From contig NZ_JBBKTT010000001.1 of NCBI RefSeq assembly GCF_037892425.1, positions 3,348,001-3,412,000 of the forward strand: 64,000 bases of DNA, in the 5' to 3' direction. The first letter of the stretch is position 1, and the number at the start of each line of letters is the position of its first letter. This document shows, piece by piece, positions 35,084 through 45,856 of this stretch. A model generated the notes under the pieces. That model did no database searches. It was not told the DNA's origin and worked only from the letters and a program-made list of their open reading frames with translations. The translations under genes and the position numbers were made by a program. The DNA comes from Lacibacter sp. H375. Its GTDB lineage: Bacteria; Bacteroidota; Bacteroidia; Chitinophagales; Chitinophagaceae.

Positions 35084-37951
35084 ATGAGAATACGATTGCT
35101 ATTGCTAAGTTTCGTTTGCCTTTCTTTTTTTAGTGCCGTTCTGGCGGGCATTCCATCTTATATTCAAACCAAAGATGGGGTTATTGTTTTCACTGATCCG
35201 TTGTTTACAGGTACTGCGCATGCAGTTAAGCTGGAGGTGGTTTGCGATCATATTATCAGGGTTATTGTTTCACCCGATAAGGAAATATCAATAACCCAAA
35301 GTTTAGTTACAGTTTATGGTAAACGGACAGATATTCCCTGGAATATTGTTTCTGATAAAGAAAAGCTAACGCTTACAACCAAGAGTATTAGTGCAGTAGT
35401 TAAGCTGAAAAATGGCGCCGTTTCTTTCTATGATAGGAAAGGTAATATTATAGTGCATGAAAAACCATTGTTTGGAAGAAGTTTTCAACCGGCAATATTT
35501 GATGGACAACCCTTTTACGGTATTACGCAGACATTTCAAGTAAGCAATAATGAAGGCTTGTATGGTTTGGGTCAACATCAGGACGGTATTATGAATTACA
35601 AGGGTAAGCAGGTTACCTTTTTCCAGAACAATACAGAAGTAGCCGTACCCTTTTTAATTTCCTCAAAAAACTATGGCATTTTATGGGATAATTATTCCTT
35701 GACAAAAGCCGGAGATGCAAGATCATTTCATCCGCTTTCAACCCTTCAGCTCTTTTCAAAAAGTGGAGACCAGGGATGGCTTACCGCATCTTACCGCAAT
35801 AACAAATCAAAAAAGGATGATGTAGTACTTGAGCGACCTGAGACTGAGATCAACATGGAATACCTCAATGATTCTAAAATAATACTTCCAAAAGAGTTTA
35901 CAGGTGCAACAGGTTCTGTAACATGGGAAGGTAGTATTGCCAGCTATTTTTCAGGAGAGCATCAGTTGCGATTCACGTTGGGTGGCACTCTGAAAGTTTG
36001 GATAAACGGAAAATTGGTTTTGGATCGTTGGCGTAAAGCATGGAACCCCGCATCTGTAATAGTGCCGGTTACCTTAAAGAAGGGGGAGAAAGTGCCGGTA
36101 AAAATTGAATGGATTCCCGAATCACCTGAATCATATTTATCGTTAAAATGGCTTGAACCGCTTTCTCAAAAAGAACAAAATCTATTCAGCTTCTCTTCGG
36201 AAGCAGGAAAGCAGATTGATTATTATTTCATTCATGGAACGAACATGGATGAAGTGATTTCTGGTTACAGAACATTAACGGGCAAAGCACCCATTGTTCC
36301 CAAATGGGCATTAGGTTTCTGGCAAAGTCGTGAGCGATATAAAACACAAGAAGAACTTCTTTCTACAGTTGAAGAATTCCGCAAGCGAAAAATTCCATTG
36401 GACAATATTGTTCTTGATTGGAATTATTGGCGGGAAGCGGAGTGGGGTAGCCAGGATTTTGATGAAACAAGATTTCCTTCTCCTGATAGTATGATTAGTG
36501 TGTTGCATAAGAAATACAATACGCAGATCATGATATCGGTGTGGCCAAAATTTTATGAAGGCATTGCAACATATAAAGAATTTGATAAAAAAGGCTGGTT
36601 GTATAAAGGTAATATCGAACATCGCCAACGTGATTGGATTGGCGAAGGATATGTATCAACATTCTATGATGCATTTAATGAGCAGGCCCGCAAAGGTTTT
36701 TGGAATTTGATCAACAAAAAAATATACAGCAAAGGAATTGATGCATGGTGGATGGATGCAAGCGAGCCTGATATTCTTTCAAATGTAAATCCAGAAAAAA
36801 GAAAACTGCAAATGACACCAACTGCTTCGGGCAGTGCAGCAGAATTTTTAAATGCATATCCATTACAAAATGCAAAAGGAATTTATGAAGGGCAGCGTTC
36901 AACCGATTCATCTAAGCGGGTGTTTCTTTTAACACGTTCAGGATTTGCTGGTTCGCAACGCTATGGCGCCGCAATTTGGAGTGGTGATATTGGTTCTACC
37001 TGGGACGACATGAGAAACCAGATATCTGCCGGTGTAAATTTTTCGATGTCTGGTATTCCTTATTGGACCATGGACATAGGTGGTTTTGTTGTACCGGAAA
37101 AATTTGAAAAACCTAATGCTGAAAATTTAGAAGAGTGGCGTGAGTTGATGACCCGTTGGACACAGTTTGGTGCTTTTGCTCCTTTATTCCGTTCACATGG
37201 TCAGTTTCCATATCGTGAAATTTATAATACTGCACCAGATAATCATCCGGCATACAAAAGTTTTCTTTATTACGATAAGTTGCGTTACCGTTTACTTCCT
37301 TATATCTATTCATTAGCGGGAGCAGCCTATCATAATAATTATACAATTATGCGTGGATTGGCAATGGATTTTGCAAAGGATACGGCTGTATTGAATGTAG
37401 CAGATCAATATATGTTTGGTTCAGCCTTACTTATAAATCCAGTGCATACATATAAACAAATAAAACGTTCTGTGTACTTACCAAAAAACAATGGTGGCTG
37501 GTACGATTTATATACTGGAAAATGGTATTCAGGTGCTCAACATATTATGGCCGACGCACCGTATGAGCAAATGCCTGTATTTGTGAAAGCAGGTTCAATT
37601 ATACCTTTTGGACCTGAGTTACAATACACTTCTGAAAAACAGGCTGATACAATTTTATTGAATGTTTATGCTGGTGCAGATGCTTCCTTTAATTTATATG
37701 AAGACGAAGGAACAAATTATAATTATGAAAAAGGGGCGTCCTCAATTATTCCCATTTACTACAATCATGAAAATGGAGCAATAACCATTGATGAACGCAA
37801 GGGAAAGTTCAAGGGGATGCTTGATAAACGGGTTTTCAAAATCAATCTCATCAACAACCGCCGGTCTAAGCCATTAAATTTTAACAGCTCCACAGATAAG
37901 TCGATTAGTTACAGTGGAAGCAGAATAACGATAAAACTATACAAGCCATAA
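35084..37951 (+). CDS. GH31 alpha-xylosidase with inserted PA14 domain
   Basis: The ATG at 35084 is followed by a clear signal peptide (MRIRLLLLSFVCLSFFSAVLA), giving 955 residues. The N-terminal beta-sandwich is interrupted by a PA14 domain (about 265-360; EHQLRFTLGGTLKVWINGKLVLDRW). The catalytic barrel follows, with nucleophile Asp558 in WWMDASEPD and acid/base Asp635 in WSGDIGSTW. A PA14 insert at this position is known from xyloglucan-active alpha-xylosidases such as CjXyl31A. The enzyme would remove alpha-1,6-xylose from the non-reducing end of xyloglucan oligosaccharides in the periplasm. It is the first gene of the locus, 12 bp ahead of SusC, so it is co-transcribed with the uptake system. 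Confidence 0.9.
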   Translation: MRIRLLLLSFVCLSFFSAVLAGIPSYIQTKDGVIVFTDPLFTGTAHAVKLEVVCDHIIRVIVSPDKEISITQSLVTVYGKRTDIPWNIVSDKEKLTLTTKSISAVVKLKNGAVSFYDRKGNIIVHEKPLFGRSFQPAIFDGQPFYGITQTFQVSNNEGLYGLGQHQDGIMNYKGKQVTFFQNNTEVAVPFLISSKNYGILWDNYSLTKAGDARSFHPLSTLQLFSKSGDQGWLTASYRNNKSKKDDVVLERPETEINMEYLNDSKIILPKEFTGATGSVTWEGSIASYFSGEHQLRFTLGGTLKVWINGKLVLDRWRKAWNPASVIVPVTLKKGEKVPVKIEWIPESPESYLSLKWLEPLSQKEQNLFSFSSEAGKQIDYYFIHGTNMDEVISGYRTLTGKAPIVPKWALGFWQSRERYKTQEELLSTVEEFRKRKIPLDNIVLDWNYWREAEWGSQDFDETRFPSPDSMISVLHKKYNTQIMISVWPKFYEGIATYKEFDKKGWLYKGNIEHRQRDWIGEGYVSTFYDAFNEQARKGFWNLINKKIYSKGIDAWWMDASEPDILSNVNPEKRKLQMTPTASGSAAEFLNAYPLQNAKGIYEGQRSTDSSKRVFLLTRSGFAGSQRYGAAIWSGDIGSTWDDMRNQISAGVNFSMSGIPYWTMDIGGFVVPEKFEKPNAENLEEWRELMTRWTQFGAFAPLFRSHGQFPYREIYNTAPDNHPAYKSFLYYDKLRYRLLPYIYSLAGAAYHNNYTIMRGLAMDFAKDTAVLNVADQYMFGSALLINPVHTYKQIKRSVYLPKNNGGWYDLYTGKWYSGAQHIMADAPYEQMPVFVKAGSIIPFGPELQYTSEKQADTILLNVYAGADASFNLYEDEGTNYNYEKGASSIIPIYYNHENGAITIDERKGKFKGMLDKRVFKINLINNRRSKPLNFNSSTDKSISYSGSRITIKLYKP

Positions 37952-37963
37952 ATACACACGTAT

Positions 37964-40900
37964 ATGAATTCAACCAAAACGATTCGCTTAAGATTAAAAC
38001 TGCTTTCGGGTATTCTTACACTACTGCTTTTTGCAAGCACCAATAGCTATGCGCAATCAAAAGTTAGCGGAACAATTACTAACGAGCGAACATCAGCTCC
38101 CTCCGCAGGAGCTACTATTACAGTTAAAAACACCAAACGTTCTGCCGTTGCAGATGATGCAGGTAGGTTCTCCGTTGAAGCTTCAACCGGTGATGTATTG
38201 GTCATTACAATGGTAGGATATGCAAAAAAAGAAGTAACAATTGGCAAAAACACCAGTATTCAGGTGAAGCTTTCTGAGAGCAGTTCACAATTGGATGATG
38301 TGGTAGTGATTGGTTATGGAAGAACGAAACGTAAAGACGTTACCGGCTCTATTTCCAGTGTTACCGGTGAAGAACTACGCAGAACTGTTCCCACAACGAT
38401 TGACCAGGCTTTGCAAGGCAAGGTTGCTGGTGTAATGGTGCAGCAAATTTCCGGTCAACCTGGTGGTGGCGTATCTATCCAGATCCGTGGAGTTTCATCC
38501 ATCAGTGGAAACAACTCACCTTTGTATGTAATAGATGGTGTTATCATTCCATCTTCCGGCGATCCGGGTAGCGGATCTAATCCATTAAACACAATCAATC
38601 CTTCCGAAATTGAAAGTATTGATGTGTTAAAAGATGCATCGGCATCTGCTATCTATGGTTCACAGGCCACCAATGGTGTAATCGTTATTACTACCAAAAG
38701 AGGAAAGGCTGGAACTCCAACAATTTCGTATGATAGTTATTATGGTTTCCAGGCAATACCTAAAAAACTTCCTACAGTTAATTTACAGGAGTTTGCTACG
38801 TTGTTGAATGACCGTTCTGTTGTATGGCAGTTTGATGCAAGACCAGAACTTGCAAATCCAAAGTATTTAGGAATGGGCACCGATTGGCAATCGGAATTGT
38901 TCCGAACTGCTCCAATGCAAAATCATTCCATTACAATTAATGGTGGCGATGCAAGAACACAATATTTACTTTCAACTTCTTATTTTAACCAGGAGGGTAT
39001 TGCCCTTGGTTCTGGTTTTAAAAGATATTCGGTTCGTTTGAACTTAGATAATAAAACAACCAACTGGCTGAAAATTGGAACAAGTATTCAGTTAGCACGT
39101 GTTGATGAGAATGTGAATTCAACCACATCAAGCGTTATATCAAATGCGCTGAGCTTAACACCTGATGTGCCTGTAAAAAATTTAGATGGCAGTTGGGGTG
39201 GTGTTACCAATGATGCAGGTTGGGTTGTACCTATTCCCAATCCGGTGGGGCTTGCGCTTTTGAATTCGCATACAAAGAAAAGAAACCAGGTATTTGGAAA
39301 TGTGTATGCCGAAATTCAGTTTTACAAAGATCTATCACTGCGAAGTGAACTATCCGGAAATTTTGATTTTGCCAATGAAAAATCGTTCAACCCTACGTAT
39401 GATTTTGGAAGGGCGATCAATACATTGAATTCATCATCATCTTCTTCCGGGCAGAATACTTATACAGTGGTTCGCAATTTTCTTACCTACAACCATTTAT
39501 TTGGAAAACTTAATGTAAACGGATTAGCTGGGCATGAAGCACAACTAAGCAGCTTTGAATTTGTATCTGCATCAAGAAGAAATTTTCCTTCCGATAATGT
39601 TACATCAATCAGCAGTGGCGATGCCAATACTGCTGCAAACAGTGGCACATGGGGTTCAGGACCAGCACTGGAATCTTATTTTGGCCGTGTAAACCTGGGA
39701 TGGAACGACAGGTATCTGTTAACTGGTAATGTGCGTAACGATGGCTCCTCAAATTTTGCTCCCGGCCGACGCAGAGTAACAACTTATTCCGGCGCCTTTG
39801 CTTGGAAAATAAACAACGAGAATTTTTTAAAGGATGTAACATTTGTGAATGAATTAAAACTGCGGTTAGGCTACGGCGTTACCAACAACCAAGGCATACC
39901 CGGTAATACATTCGTTACCATGCTTACCTCTGTAAACAATGGTCTTTCAGGTTCTGCGCAATTTCAATCAAACCTTGAAAACCCATTTGTAACATGGGAA
40001 AAAACAAAATACTCCAATGCAGGAATTGACGGAACGTTTTTGAACTGGAGACTCAGTTTTTCATTTGATATATATGATCGCAACACAAACGGACTTTTAT
40101 TAAAACTGCCACTGCCTTTGTTTTCCGGAACCACAACAGGCTGGTCGCCCGGAGCTATGCAGGCACCTTATGTAAATATTGGTGCGGTTAGCAATAAAGG
40201 ATATGATTTCAGGATCAGCTCTACAAACATCAGGGCGAAAAATGTTACATGGAGAACTGATTTTACAGTTTCACACAATGTAAACAAGATAACAAGTTTG
40301 GGTAATGGCGGCGATGGTGCAAACCTTTCTCAAACGCTCAATAATTATGTTTTTGCAAAAACGGTTGTCGGTCAGTCAATCGGATCGTTTTATGGATGGA
40401 AGTTCGATGGCATTTTTTCAAAGCCGGAAGATTTTACGTCTCATGCATTGCCTGTAGATCAAAGCGGAAATCCTTATCCTGTTTCGCCAAACGGTGGTGG
40501 TATCTGGTATGGTGATAGAAAGTTTAAAGATTTGAATGGCGATGGCGTTATTGATACAAAGGATCAAACATTTTTAGGGTCTCCTTTACCGAAGTTTCAA
40601 TTTGGTTTCAACAACTCCATTACGTATAAAGATTTTGATTTAAACATTTTTCTTAGTGCAAGCCTGGGGAATAAAGTGCTTAACCAGTTAACGATTTCTC
40701 AAACCTATCCCCGCAATAATACCAACTATTTCAGATCTGTGATGGACTATGCAAAAGTTGTATATGTTGATCCTAATGGACCACGTGATGACGTTAACAA
40801 TGCTTATGTTTCAAATCCAAACACAACAATACCGGGTTTGCGAAATGATAATACAAACGAAAATCTCCGTCCGTCTGATTTGTATATCGAAGATGCTTCG

Positions 40901-41140
40901 TTTATCAGGTGTAAAAACATTACGCTGGGTTACAGAATTCCTGCAAAAATATTATCCAAAGCACATATACATGCGCTCAGAGTGTATGCAACTGTTTCAA
41001 ACGCTTTCATTATAACAAAGTATACCGGTATGGATCCTGAAATTGGTTCATGGAATCCATTACAGGCAGGATGGGATGGCGGATATTATCCGCAATCCAG
41101 AACATTTACGTTCGGATTAAACCTGAATTTAACCAAATAA
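37964..41140 (+). CDS. susC: SusC/RagA-type TonB-linked outer-membrane transporter
   Basis: The 1058-residue protein has a signal peptide (ends NSYAQ, residue 31) and a carboxypeptidase-regulatory-like beta domain (33-105). The family motif DDVVVIGYG (111-119) comes next, followed by a plug domain (DQALQGKVAGVMVQ, then IRGVSSISGNNSPLYVIDGV). The outer-membrane barrel ends TFTFGLNLNLTK. SusC proteins import oligosaccharides across the outer membrane with TonB energy, capped by a SusD lipoprotein. The partner gene begins 15 bp downstream. The surrounding xyloglucan enzymes point to xyloglucan oligosaccharides as cargo (inference). There is no N-terminal signalling extension for an anti-sigma factor, and none is encoded nearby. 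Confidence 0.96.
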   Translation: MNSTKTIRLRLKLLSGILTLLLFASTNSYAQSKVSGTITNERTSAPSAGATITVKNTKRSAVADDAGRFSVEASTGDVLVITMVGYAKKEVTIGKNTSIQVKLSESSSQLDDVVVIGYGRTKRKDVTGSISSVTGEELRRTVPTTIDQALQGKVAGVMVQQISGQPGGGVSIQIRGVSSISGNNSPLYVIDGVIIPSSGDPGSGSNPLNTINPSEIESIDVLKDASASAIYGSQATNGVIVITTKRGKAGTPTISYDSYYGFQAIPKKLPTVNLQEFATLLNDRSVVWQFDARPELANPKYLGMGTDWQSELFRTAPMQNHSITINGGDARTQYLLSTSYFNQEGIALGSGFKRYSVRLNLDNKTTNWLKIGTSIQLARVDENVNSTTSSVISNALSLTPDVPVKNLDGSWGGVTNDAGWVVPIPNPVGLALLNSHTKKRNQVFGNVYAEIQFYKDLSLRSELSGNFDFANEKSFNPTYDFGRAINTLNSSSSSSGQNTYTVVRNFLTYNHLFGKLNVNGLAGHEAQLSSFEFVSASRRNFPSDNVTSISSGDANTAANSGTWGSGPALESYFGRVNLGWNDRYLLTGNVRNDGSSNFAPGRRRVTTYSGAFAWKINNENFLKDVTFVNELKLRLGYGVTNNQGIPGNTFVTMLTSVNNGLSGSAQFQSNLENPFVTWEKTKYSNAGIDGTFLNWRLSFSFDIYDRNTNGLLLKLPLPLFSGTTTGWSPGAMQAPYVNIGAVSNKGYDFRISSTNIRAKNVTWRTDFTVSHNVNKITSLGNGGDGANLSQTLNNYVFAKTVVGQSIGSFYGWKFDGIFSKPEDFTSHALPVDQSGNPYPVSPNGGGIWYGDRKFKDLNGDGVIDTKDQTFLGSPLPKFQFGFNNSITYKDFDLNIFLSASLGNKVLNQLTISQTYPRNNTNYFRSVMDYAKVVYVDPNGPRDDVNNAYVSNPNTTIPGLRNDNTNENLRPSDLYIEDASFIRCKNITLGYRIPAKILSKAHIHALRVYATVSNAFIITKYTGMDPEIGSWNPLQAGWDGGYYPQSRTFTFGLNLNLTK

Positions 41141-41155
41141 AAAACGATTGAAATC

Positions 41156-42730
41156 ATGAAACATATTAATAGCATAATATTGGTTGCGGTGGTTACTGTA
41201 TTTTGTTTCGCCTGTAAAAAAAGCTTTCTCGACCGCCCTTCGCAATCACAAATAAGTTCGGATAACTTTTATAAAACCACTTCAGATTTAAGATTAGCCA
41301 CTGCCAGTCTTTATGGAGGTGCTACCTGGGGTATTTGGCATCACGAAGCCTATTTGCCTTTAGGGGATATATTGAGCGGAAACGGCAACCGTCAATGGAT
41401 CAGTGATTGGGTACAGCTTTATACACGTACCATTACTGCGGGCAATAGTGTACTGCAGGGAGGATGGAAGGGCTTGTATAATTTAGTTGGCCAATGCAAT
41501 GGCGTTATTAATTCCATTGAAAAAAAGGGAGCTGCATCTATTAGCCAGGCAGATAAAAATGCGGCTCTTGGTGAAGCAAAGTTTATTCGTGCAATGGCTT
41601 ATTATTATCTCGTTAGTTTGTGGGGTGCAGTTCCAATTATTGAAGACAATAGTAAACTCATTCAGGAACCGTTAGTAAATCGTCACATTGTTTCCGATGT
41701 TTATAAGTTTATCACACTCGATTTAAATTTTGCTGCCAAACATTTACCTCGTACTGATGAAAAAGGTCGTGTTACTACCTGGTCGGCACAAGGCATGCTG
41801 GCGAAGGTTTACCTTACAAGGGCAGGTCTTGAAGGCAACGGAAACCGTAATCAGAATTATTTAGACAGTGCAAAGCATTTCGCAGCAATTGTTTGTAATG
41901 AGAGCGGTTTGAATTTATTGGATAATTATTATAACCTGTTCAGATCTCAATACAACGATAACCCTGAGTCCTTATTTGCGCTTCAGTGGGCTACTGGTCC
42001 AAGTATTAGTTGGGAAGAAGGCAATTTATTGCTGACCTATTCTCCATCAAATGATATTAACCCGCAAAAAAATGGTGCATGGACTGCTTTGTCGCCTACC
42101 TATGATTTGTATCTGAATTATGATGTAAAAGATAGCGTAAGAAGAAAAGCTTCGTTTACTCTCAATGGAGACTTTTATCCTGAATTGAATGCAGCAGGAG
42201 GCGGATACACGGCTGGCGGACAAAGTATGAAGAAGCATATTATCGGAAACGAAAAAGATAATAATTCACCCACTATGACCTATACAGCATCTATTGAACA
42301 TGATGCGCTGCTTCGCCTTGCAGATGTTTATTTAATTTATGCAGAAGCGATCCTTGGGAATAATGGAAGCACTTCCAATGCTGAGGCATTGAAATATTTT
42401 AATAAAGTAAGAGTAAGAGCTGGTGTTGATCCGGTTTCAGCAATAAATATCGACGACATTCTTAAAGAAAGAAGAATTGAATTCGCTTTTGAAGGACAAT
42501 ACTGGCTGGACCTCGTTCGTCTTTCGTATTGGAATCCTACCAAAGCGGTAAATATTCTCAACAACCAGCAACGGGTAACATTTGCATATGCAAACGGAGT
42601 AGCAACTCCCGATGCACCTATTGGCACAGCCGTTGTACCTGCTACAATTTCTGCTTTTACATTACAGATACCAGCATCTGAACTGGCTGCTGATCCCAAA
42701 CTTGCTGAACCTCCTGTTAAATACTATTAA
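41156..42730 (+). CDS. susD: SusD/RagB-type glycan-binding lipoprotein
   Basis: The 524-residue protein has a lipoprotein signal with Cys20 (VTVFCFACKKS). It then shows SusD-family segments: FLDRPSQSQISSDNFYKTTSDLRLATASLYGG at the start, LGEAKFIRAMAYYYLVSLWGAVPII in the TPR part, and DILKERRIEFAFEGQYWLDLVRL near the C-terminus. It caps the SusC barrel on the cell surface and hands over glycan. It is 15 bp downstream of SusC and 24 bp upstream of the SGBP-like gene. The aromatic binding platform cannot be matched to a ligand by eye. Confidence 0.95.
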   Translation: MKHINSIILVAVVTVFCFACKKSFLDRPSQSQISSDNFYKTTSDLRLATASLYGGATWGIWHHEAYLPLGDILSGNGNRQWISDWVQLYTRTITAGNSVLQGGWKGLYNLVGQCNGVINSIEKKGAASISQADKNAALGEAKFIRAMAYYYLVSLWGAVPIIEDNSKLIQEPLVNRHIVSDVYKFITLDLNFAAKHLPRTDEKGRVTTWSAQGMLAKVYLTRAGLEGNGNRNQNYLDSAKHFAAIVCNESGLNLLDNYYNLFRSQYNDNPESLFALQWATGPSISWEEGNLLLTYSPSNDINPQKNGAWTALSPTYDLYLNYDVKDSVRRKASFTLNGDFYPELNAAGGGYTAGGQSMKKHIIGNEKDNNSPTMTYTASIEHDALLRLADVYLIYAEAILGNNGSTSNAEALKYFNKVRVRAGVDPVSAINIDDILKERRIEFAFEGQYWLDLVRLSYWNPTKAVNILNNQQRVTFAYANGVATPDAPIGTAVVPATISAFTLQIPASELAADPKLAEPPVKYY

Positions 42731-42754
42731 TCTCAAACGATATAAAATACTATT

Positions 42755-44269
42755 ATGAATAAAAGATTAAAAGACCGCTTGTATTTTTTGTCGCTGTCAA
42801 TAATGATCGTGGCATTATTATCGGCGTGTAAAAAAACGATGGAGATGCCTCCTGTCATTTCTGAGATCAGGAGTTATGTAGCTTCTCCCAATGATTCTGT
42901 TCTTAACAGCCTGGTAGCCGATGGCCAATGGGTAGTTATTTCGGGCAAGAATTTAAAAAATGCAATACAAATAAAGTTTAATGGTGTAAATGCATCGTTC
43001 AACAGCACTTTGTTTGCAGAGAACAGTGCAGTGGTGCAAATACCAGCAATCATGTTTTCAACAATTGACACGACTAAGCTTTATAAGCTAGAATATACAA
43101 CCACCGGCGGCTCAACCACGTTCGATTTTAAATTAGGACCCGGTGCGCCAATTATTTCGGCTATCTCAAATGTATTTGCCAACCCCGGAGACTCTGTATT
43201 CTTATATGGCTCCAATTTGGTTTTGGTTCAAAGTCTTTCGTATGCAGGAACTCCCATAACATCATTCAAATCAAATCTTGATGGAACCTCTCTTGGTTTT
43301 AAGATGCCGGCACAACAACCAACGGATCGTGTATTACTTACTACAAAGGGCGGATCAGTGGATTTCAAAATTGTGGCAACCCCAACAATTACACATGTTT
43401 CAAATGAAAATGCTATTGCAGGTGATTCGGTATATGTGTATGGCACTTATTTGAAAAATATTCAATCATTCAATTTTGGCGGTGCAACGATCACTTCTTT
43501 TGAATCATCCGCTGATGGTAGTGCTGTGGGTTTTGTGATGCCTTCCATTTCAGCAAGTGAACCAATAACCATTACTACTCCGTTTGGCAGTGTTACAACC
43601 ATTTTCAAAGTAAATAACCAGATCAGTACTACTGGTATGTTAGCGAATATGGAGTGGGGTAGCTATTTCGGTTGGGGATGGTGGGGCGCTTCAGGACTTA
43701 CAGTTAACAGTGTGGCAAATAGTGGCGGCTGGATTACAGTAAAACCCGACTTCGACGGAATATTAGGCAAGAATAACAGCATGTTTGTTTCATTTAATAC
43801 AAGTAGTATTCCGGCAGGTGATGGACAGTCTTTTGGTCCTTATAATTTCCCTATTGGAGGTAATGAATGGGTGCCAGTCTCAAATCTTTCTGACCCAGTG
43901 GGCAATTGGGCAATTAAGTTTGAAATAAGCATTGCGAAACCATGGAACGGTGGTACGCTTTGTTTTGAATCTGGTTTTGCCGGAGGTAGCTACATTGCCC
44001 GTTATGAGCCCTGGCAAATTTCCGCTAACGCCACAGCAGCAGTTTCTACCAAAGGATGGCAAACAATAACTATACCCCTGTCTTCATTCCGTGCCGCAGA
44101 CCCAACGCTTGGTCCTGGCAAAGGAGCTTCGGTTTCAAGTTTAGCCAATTTATTAGGAGCCACCGGTAATACAGGTTTGAGTATTTACCTGCATAACTAT
44201 GCTACAGGTGCAACCACCACCGGGTTTTATGCTGCATTTGATAATGTGCGTGTTGTAAAAATAAAATGA
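42755..44269 (+). CDS. Surface glycan-binding lipoprotein, SGBP-B-like
   Basis: The 504-residue protein has a lipoprotein signal (Cys25 in LLSACKK). About three IPT/TIG-type Ig-like domains follow (roughly 35-125, 130-210 and 213-290). The repeats are seen in ISAISNVFANPGDSVFLYGSNL and ITHVSNENAIAGDSVYVYGTYL. The last ~210 residues are a beta-sandwich rich in Trp and Gly (WGSYFGWGWWGASG, CFESGFAGGSYIARYEPW). This layout equals SGBP-B proteins of Bacteroides xyloglucan loci, where the C-terminal domain binds xyloglucan. It is the fourth gene of the locus. It should hold the polymer at the cell surface while endo-enzymes cut it. The xyloglucan assignment rests on layout and context. Confidence 0.85.
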   Translation: MNKRLKDRLYFLSLSIMIVALLSACKKTMEMPPVISEIRSYVASPNDSVLNSLVADGQWVVISGKNLKNAIQIKFNGVNASFNSTLFAENSAVVQIPAIMFSTIDTTKLYKLEYTTTGGSTTFDFKLGPGAPIISAISNVFANPGDSVFLYGSNLVLVQSLSYAGTPITSFKSNLDGTSLGFKMPAQQPTDRVLLTTKGGSVDFKIVATPTITHVSNENAIAGDSVYVYGTYLKNIQSFNFGGATITSFESSADGSAVGFVMPSISASEPITITTPFGSVTTIFKVNNQISTTGMLANMEWGSYFGWGWWGASGLTVNSVANSGGWITVKPDFDGILGKNNSMFVSFNTSSIPAGDGQSFGPYNFPIGGNEWVPVSNLSDPVGNWAIKFEISIAKPWNGGTLCFESGFAGGSYIARYEPWQISANATAAVSTKGWQTITIPLSSFRAADPTLGPGKGASVSSLANLLGATGNTGLSIYLHNYATGATTTGFYAAFDNVRVVKIK

Positions 44270-44387
44270 CCTTATAAAATATTTTTCACAGAAACATAGA
44301 TGAGCCTCAGGATGGTTAATGAACATTTGGCCATCGCAAGTTATACTCTAACAATAGGCTTCGCTCCTGAATACAAAAAACAAAAAA

Positions 44388-45833
44388 ATGAGTAGTTACA
44401 GACTGATAGGTTTTTTAATGGCGATATTACTTTTTACAAGTTGTAAAAAAAAGAACGTTACTGCTAATCCCGAACTCTCTGCTTCCCCGTCGGAGATTAA
44501 TCTTCCCGCCGAAGGTGGAACAGCAGATTTGACAATTAACGGAAATGCAAATTGGACGATCAGTAATGCTGCTTCATGGTTGCAACTAAGTAAAGCATCA
44601 GGCAATAGTGGTAGCAATACTATCAAGTTAACATCAACATCAAATGAAACAGGTTCTACCCGGTCTGTATATTTATCAGTAAACTTTTCAAACGGACAGG
44701 CAAGGAGAGTAAAGGTATCACAACGGCCCACCTTATACCCGTCTTACAACACTTCTCCCAAAGCGCCTGATTCAACAGGAATGAGCACTGCTGTGCAATT
44801 GGCTGCCAAATTCAAATTGGGCTGGAATATTGGTAATACAATGGAGGCACCTAATGGTGAAACGGGTTGGGGCAATCCTCAGATCACAGAGTCGTACATC
44901 AAATTTGTAAAACAGCAAGGGTTTACTGCTATTCGACTTCCATGTGCATGGAACTGGACGCATTTAAGCGATGAAAAAACCGCAAAGATCGATCCCGCTT
45001 GGCTCAACAGGGTTAAAGAAATTGTTGGATACTGTGTAAACAATGGACTGTATGTTATGCTCAACGTTCATTGGGATGGTGGCTGGCTTGAAAATAATAT
45101 CAATCCGCTAAAGCAGGATTCTGTTAATGCAAAACAAAAAGCAATATGGGAACAAATTGCTACTGCCATGCGTGATTTTGATGAGCACCTCATGTTTGCA
45201 AGCGCCAACGAACCCAATGCTGATGATGCTGCGGAGATGGCAATTTTAGCATCCTATCATCAGACATTTGTTAATGCTGTTCGTTCAACAGGTGGGAAAA
45301 ACAGCCACCGTGTTCTTATTGTTCAGGGGCCAAATACAAGTGCGACATTGACATATAATTTAATGAATACACTTCCTAAAGATCTAACAGCCAATCGCCT
45401 GATGGTTGAAGTGCATAACTATACGCCTTCATTGTTTTGTTTCATAGGTGAAGATCAAAGCTGGGGCAGGATGATTTATTACTGGGGCAATGGGAATCAT
45501 TCCACCATTGAACCCGATCGTAACGCCACTTTTGGAGAAGAGAGCGAAATCATTGCTGACTATAACAAGATGAAAACTGCATTTATTGATAAAGGGATTC
45601 CTGTAATAATGGGTGAGTATGGAGCTTACAGGCGCAAGGGCCCAACTAATATTCCAAAAGATATGGTGAAGCATGAAGCTTCGGTTGACTATTGGACAAC
45701 CTTCACTACCAAAGAAGCATTAGCCCGTGGAATAAAACCATTTTGGTGGGATACAGGTGGTGCGTTGGATAGAAGTAATAACACCGTAAAAGATCAGCGT
45801 ACAATTGATGCTCTTATTGCAGCGACGAAGTAA
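44388..45833 (+). CDS. BACON-GH5 endo-xyloglucanase lipoprotein
   Basis: The 481-residue protein has a lipoprotein signal (Cys19 in LLFTSCKKK) and a BACON domain (about 30-112; LPAEGGTADLTINGNANWTIS, ending RRVKVSQ). The GH5 barrel has acid/base Glu275 in ASANEPN and nucleophile Glu410 in VIMGEYGA. GWNIGNTMEAPNGETGWGNP is typical of subfamily GH5_4. BACON-GH5_4 lipoproteins are the surface endo-xyloglucanases of Bacteroides xyloglucan loci (for example BoGH5A), and the neighbours fit. It cuts the beta-1,4-glucan backbone at the cell surface. A good terminator follows, so the first five genes may form one transcript. Confidence 0.93.
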   Translation: MSSYRLIGFLMAILLFTSCKKKNVTANPELSASPSEINLPAEGGTADLTINGNANWTISNAASWLQLSKASGNSGSNTIKLTSTSNETGSTRSVYLSVNFSNGQARRVKVSQRPTLYPSYNTSPKAPDSTGMSTAVQLAAKFKLGWNIGNTMEAPNGETGWGNPQITESYIKFVKQQGFTAIRLPCAWNWTHLSDEKTAKIDPAWLNRVKEIVGYCVNNGLYVMLNVHWDGGWLENNINPLKQDSVNAKQKAIWEQIATAMRDFDEHLMFASANEPNADDAAEMAILASYHQTFVNAVRSTGGKNSHRVLIVQGPNTSATLTYNLMNTLPKDLTANRLMVEVHNYTPSLFCFIGEDQSWGRMIYYWGNGNHSTIEPDRNATFGEESEIIADYNKMKTAFIDKGIPVIMGEYGAYRRKGPTNIPKDMVKHEASVDYWTTFTTKEALARGIKPFWWDTGGALDRSNNTVKDQRTIDALIAATK

Positions 45834-45856
45834 AGTTTTTTGATAAAAGATGAACT

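Noticed and set aside
37964-42730. ECF sigma/anti-sigma control of the SusC/SusD pair
   Set aside because: SusC lacks the N-terminal signalling extension and no sigma or anti-sigma gene is in the window.
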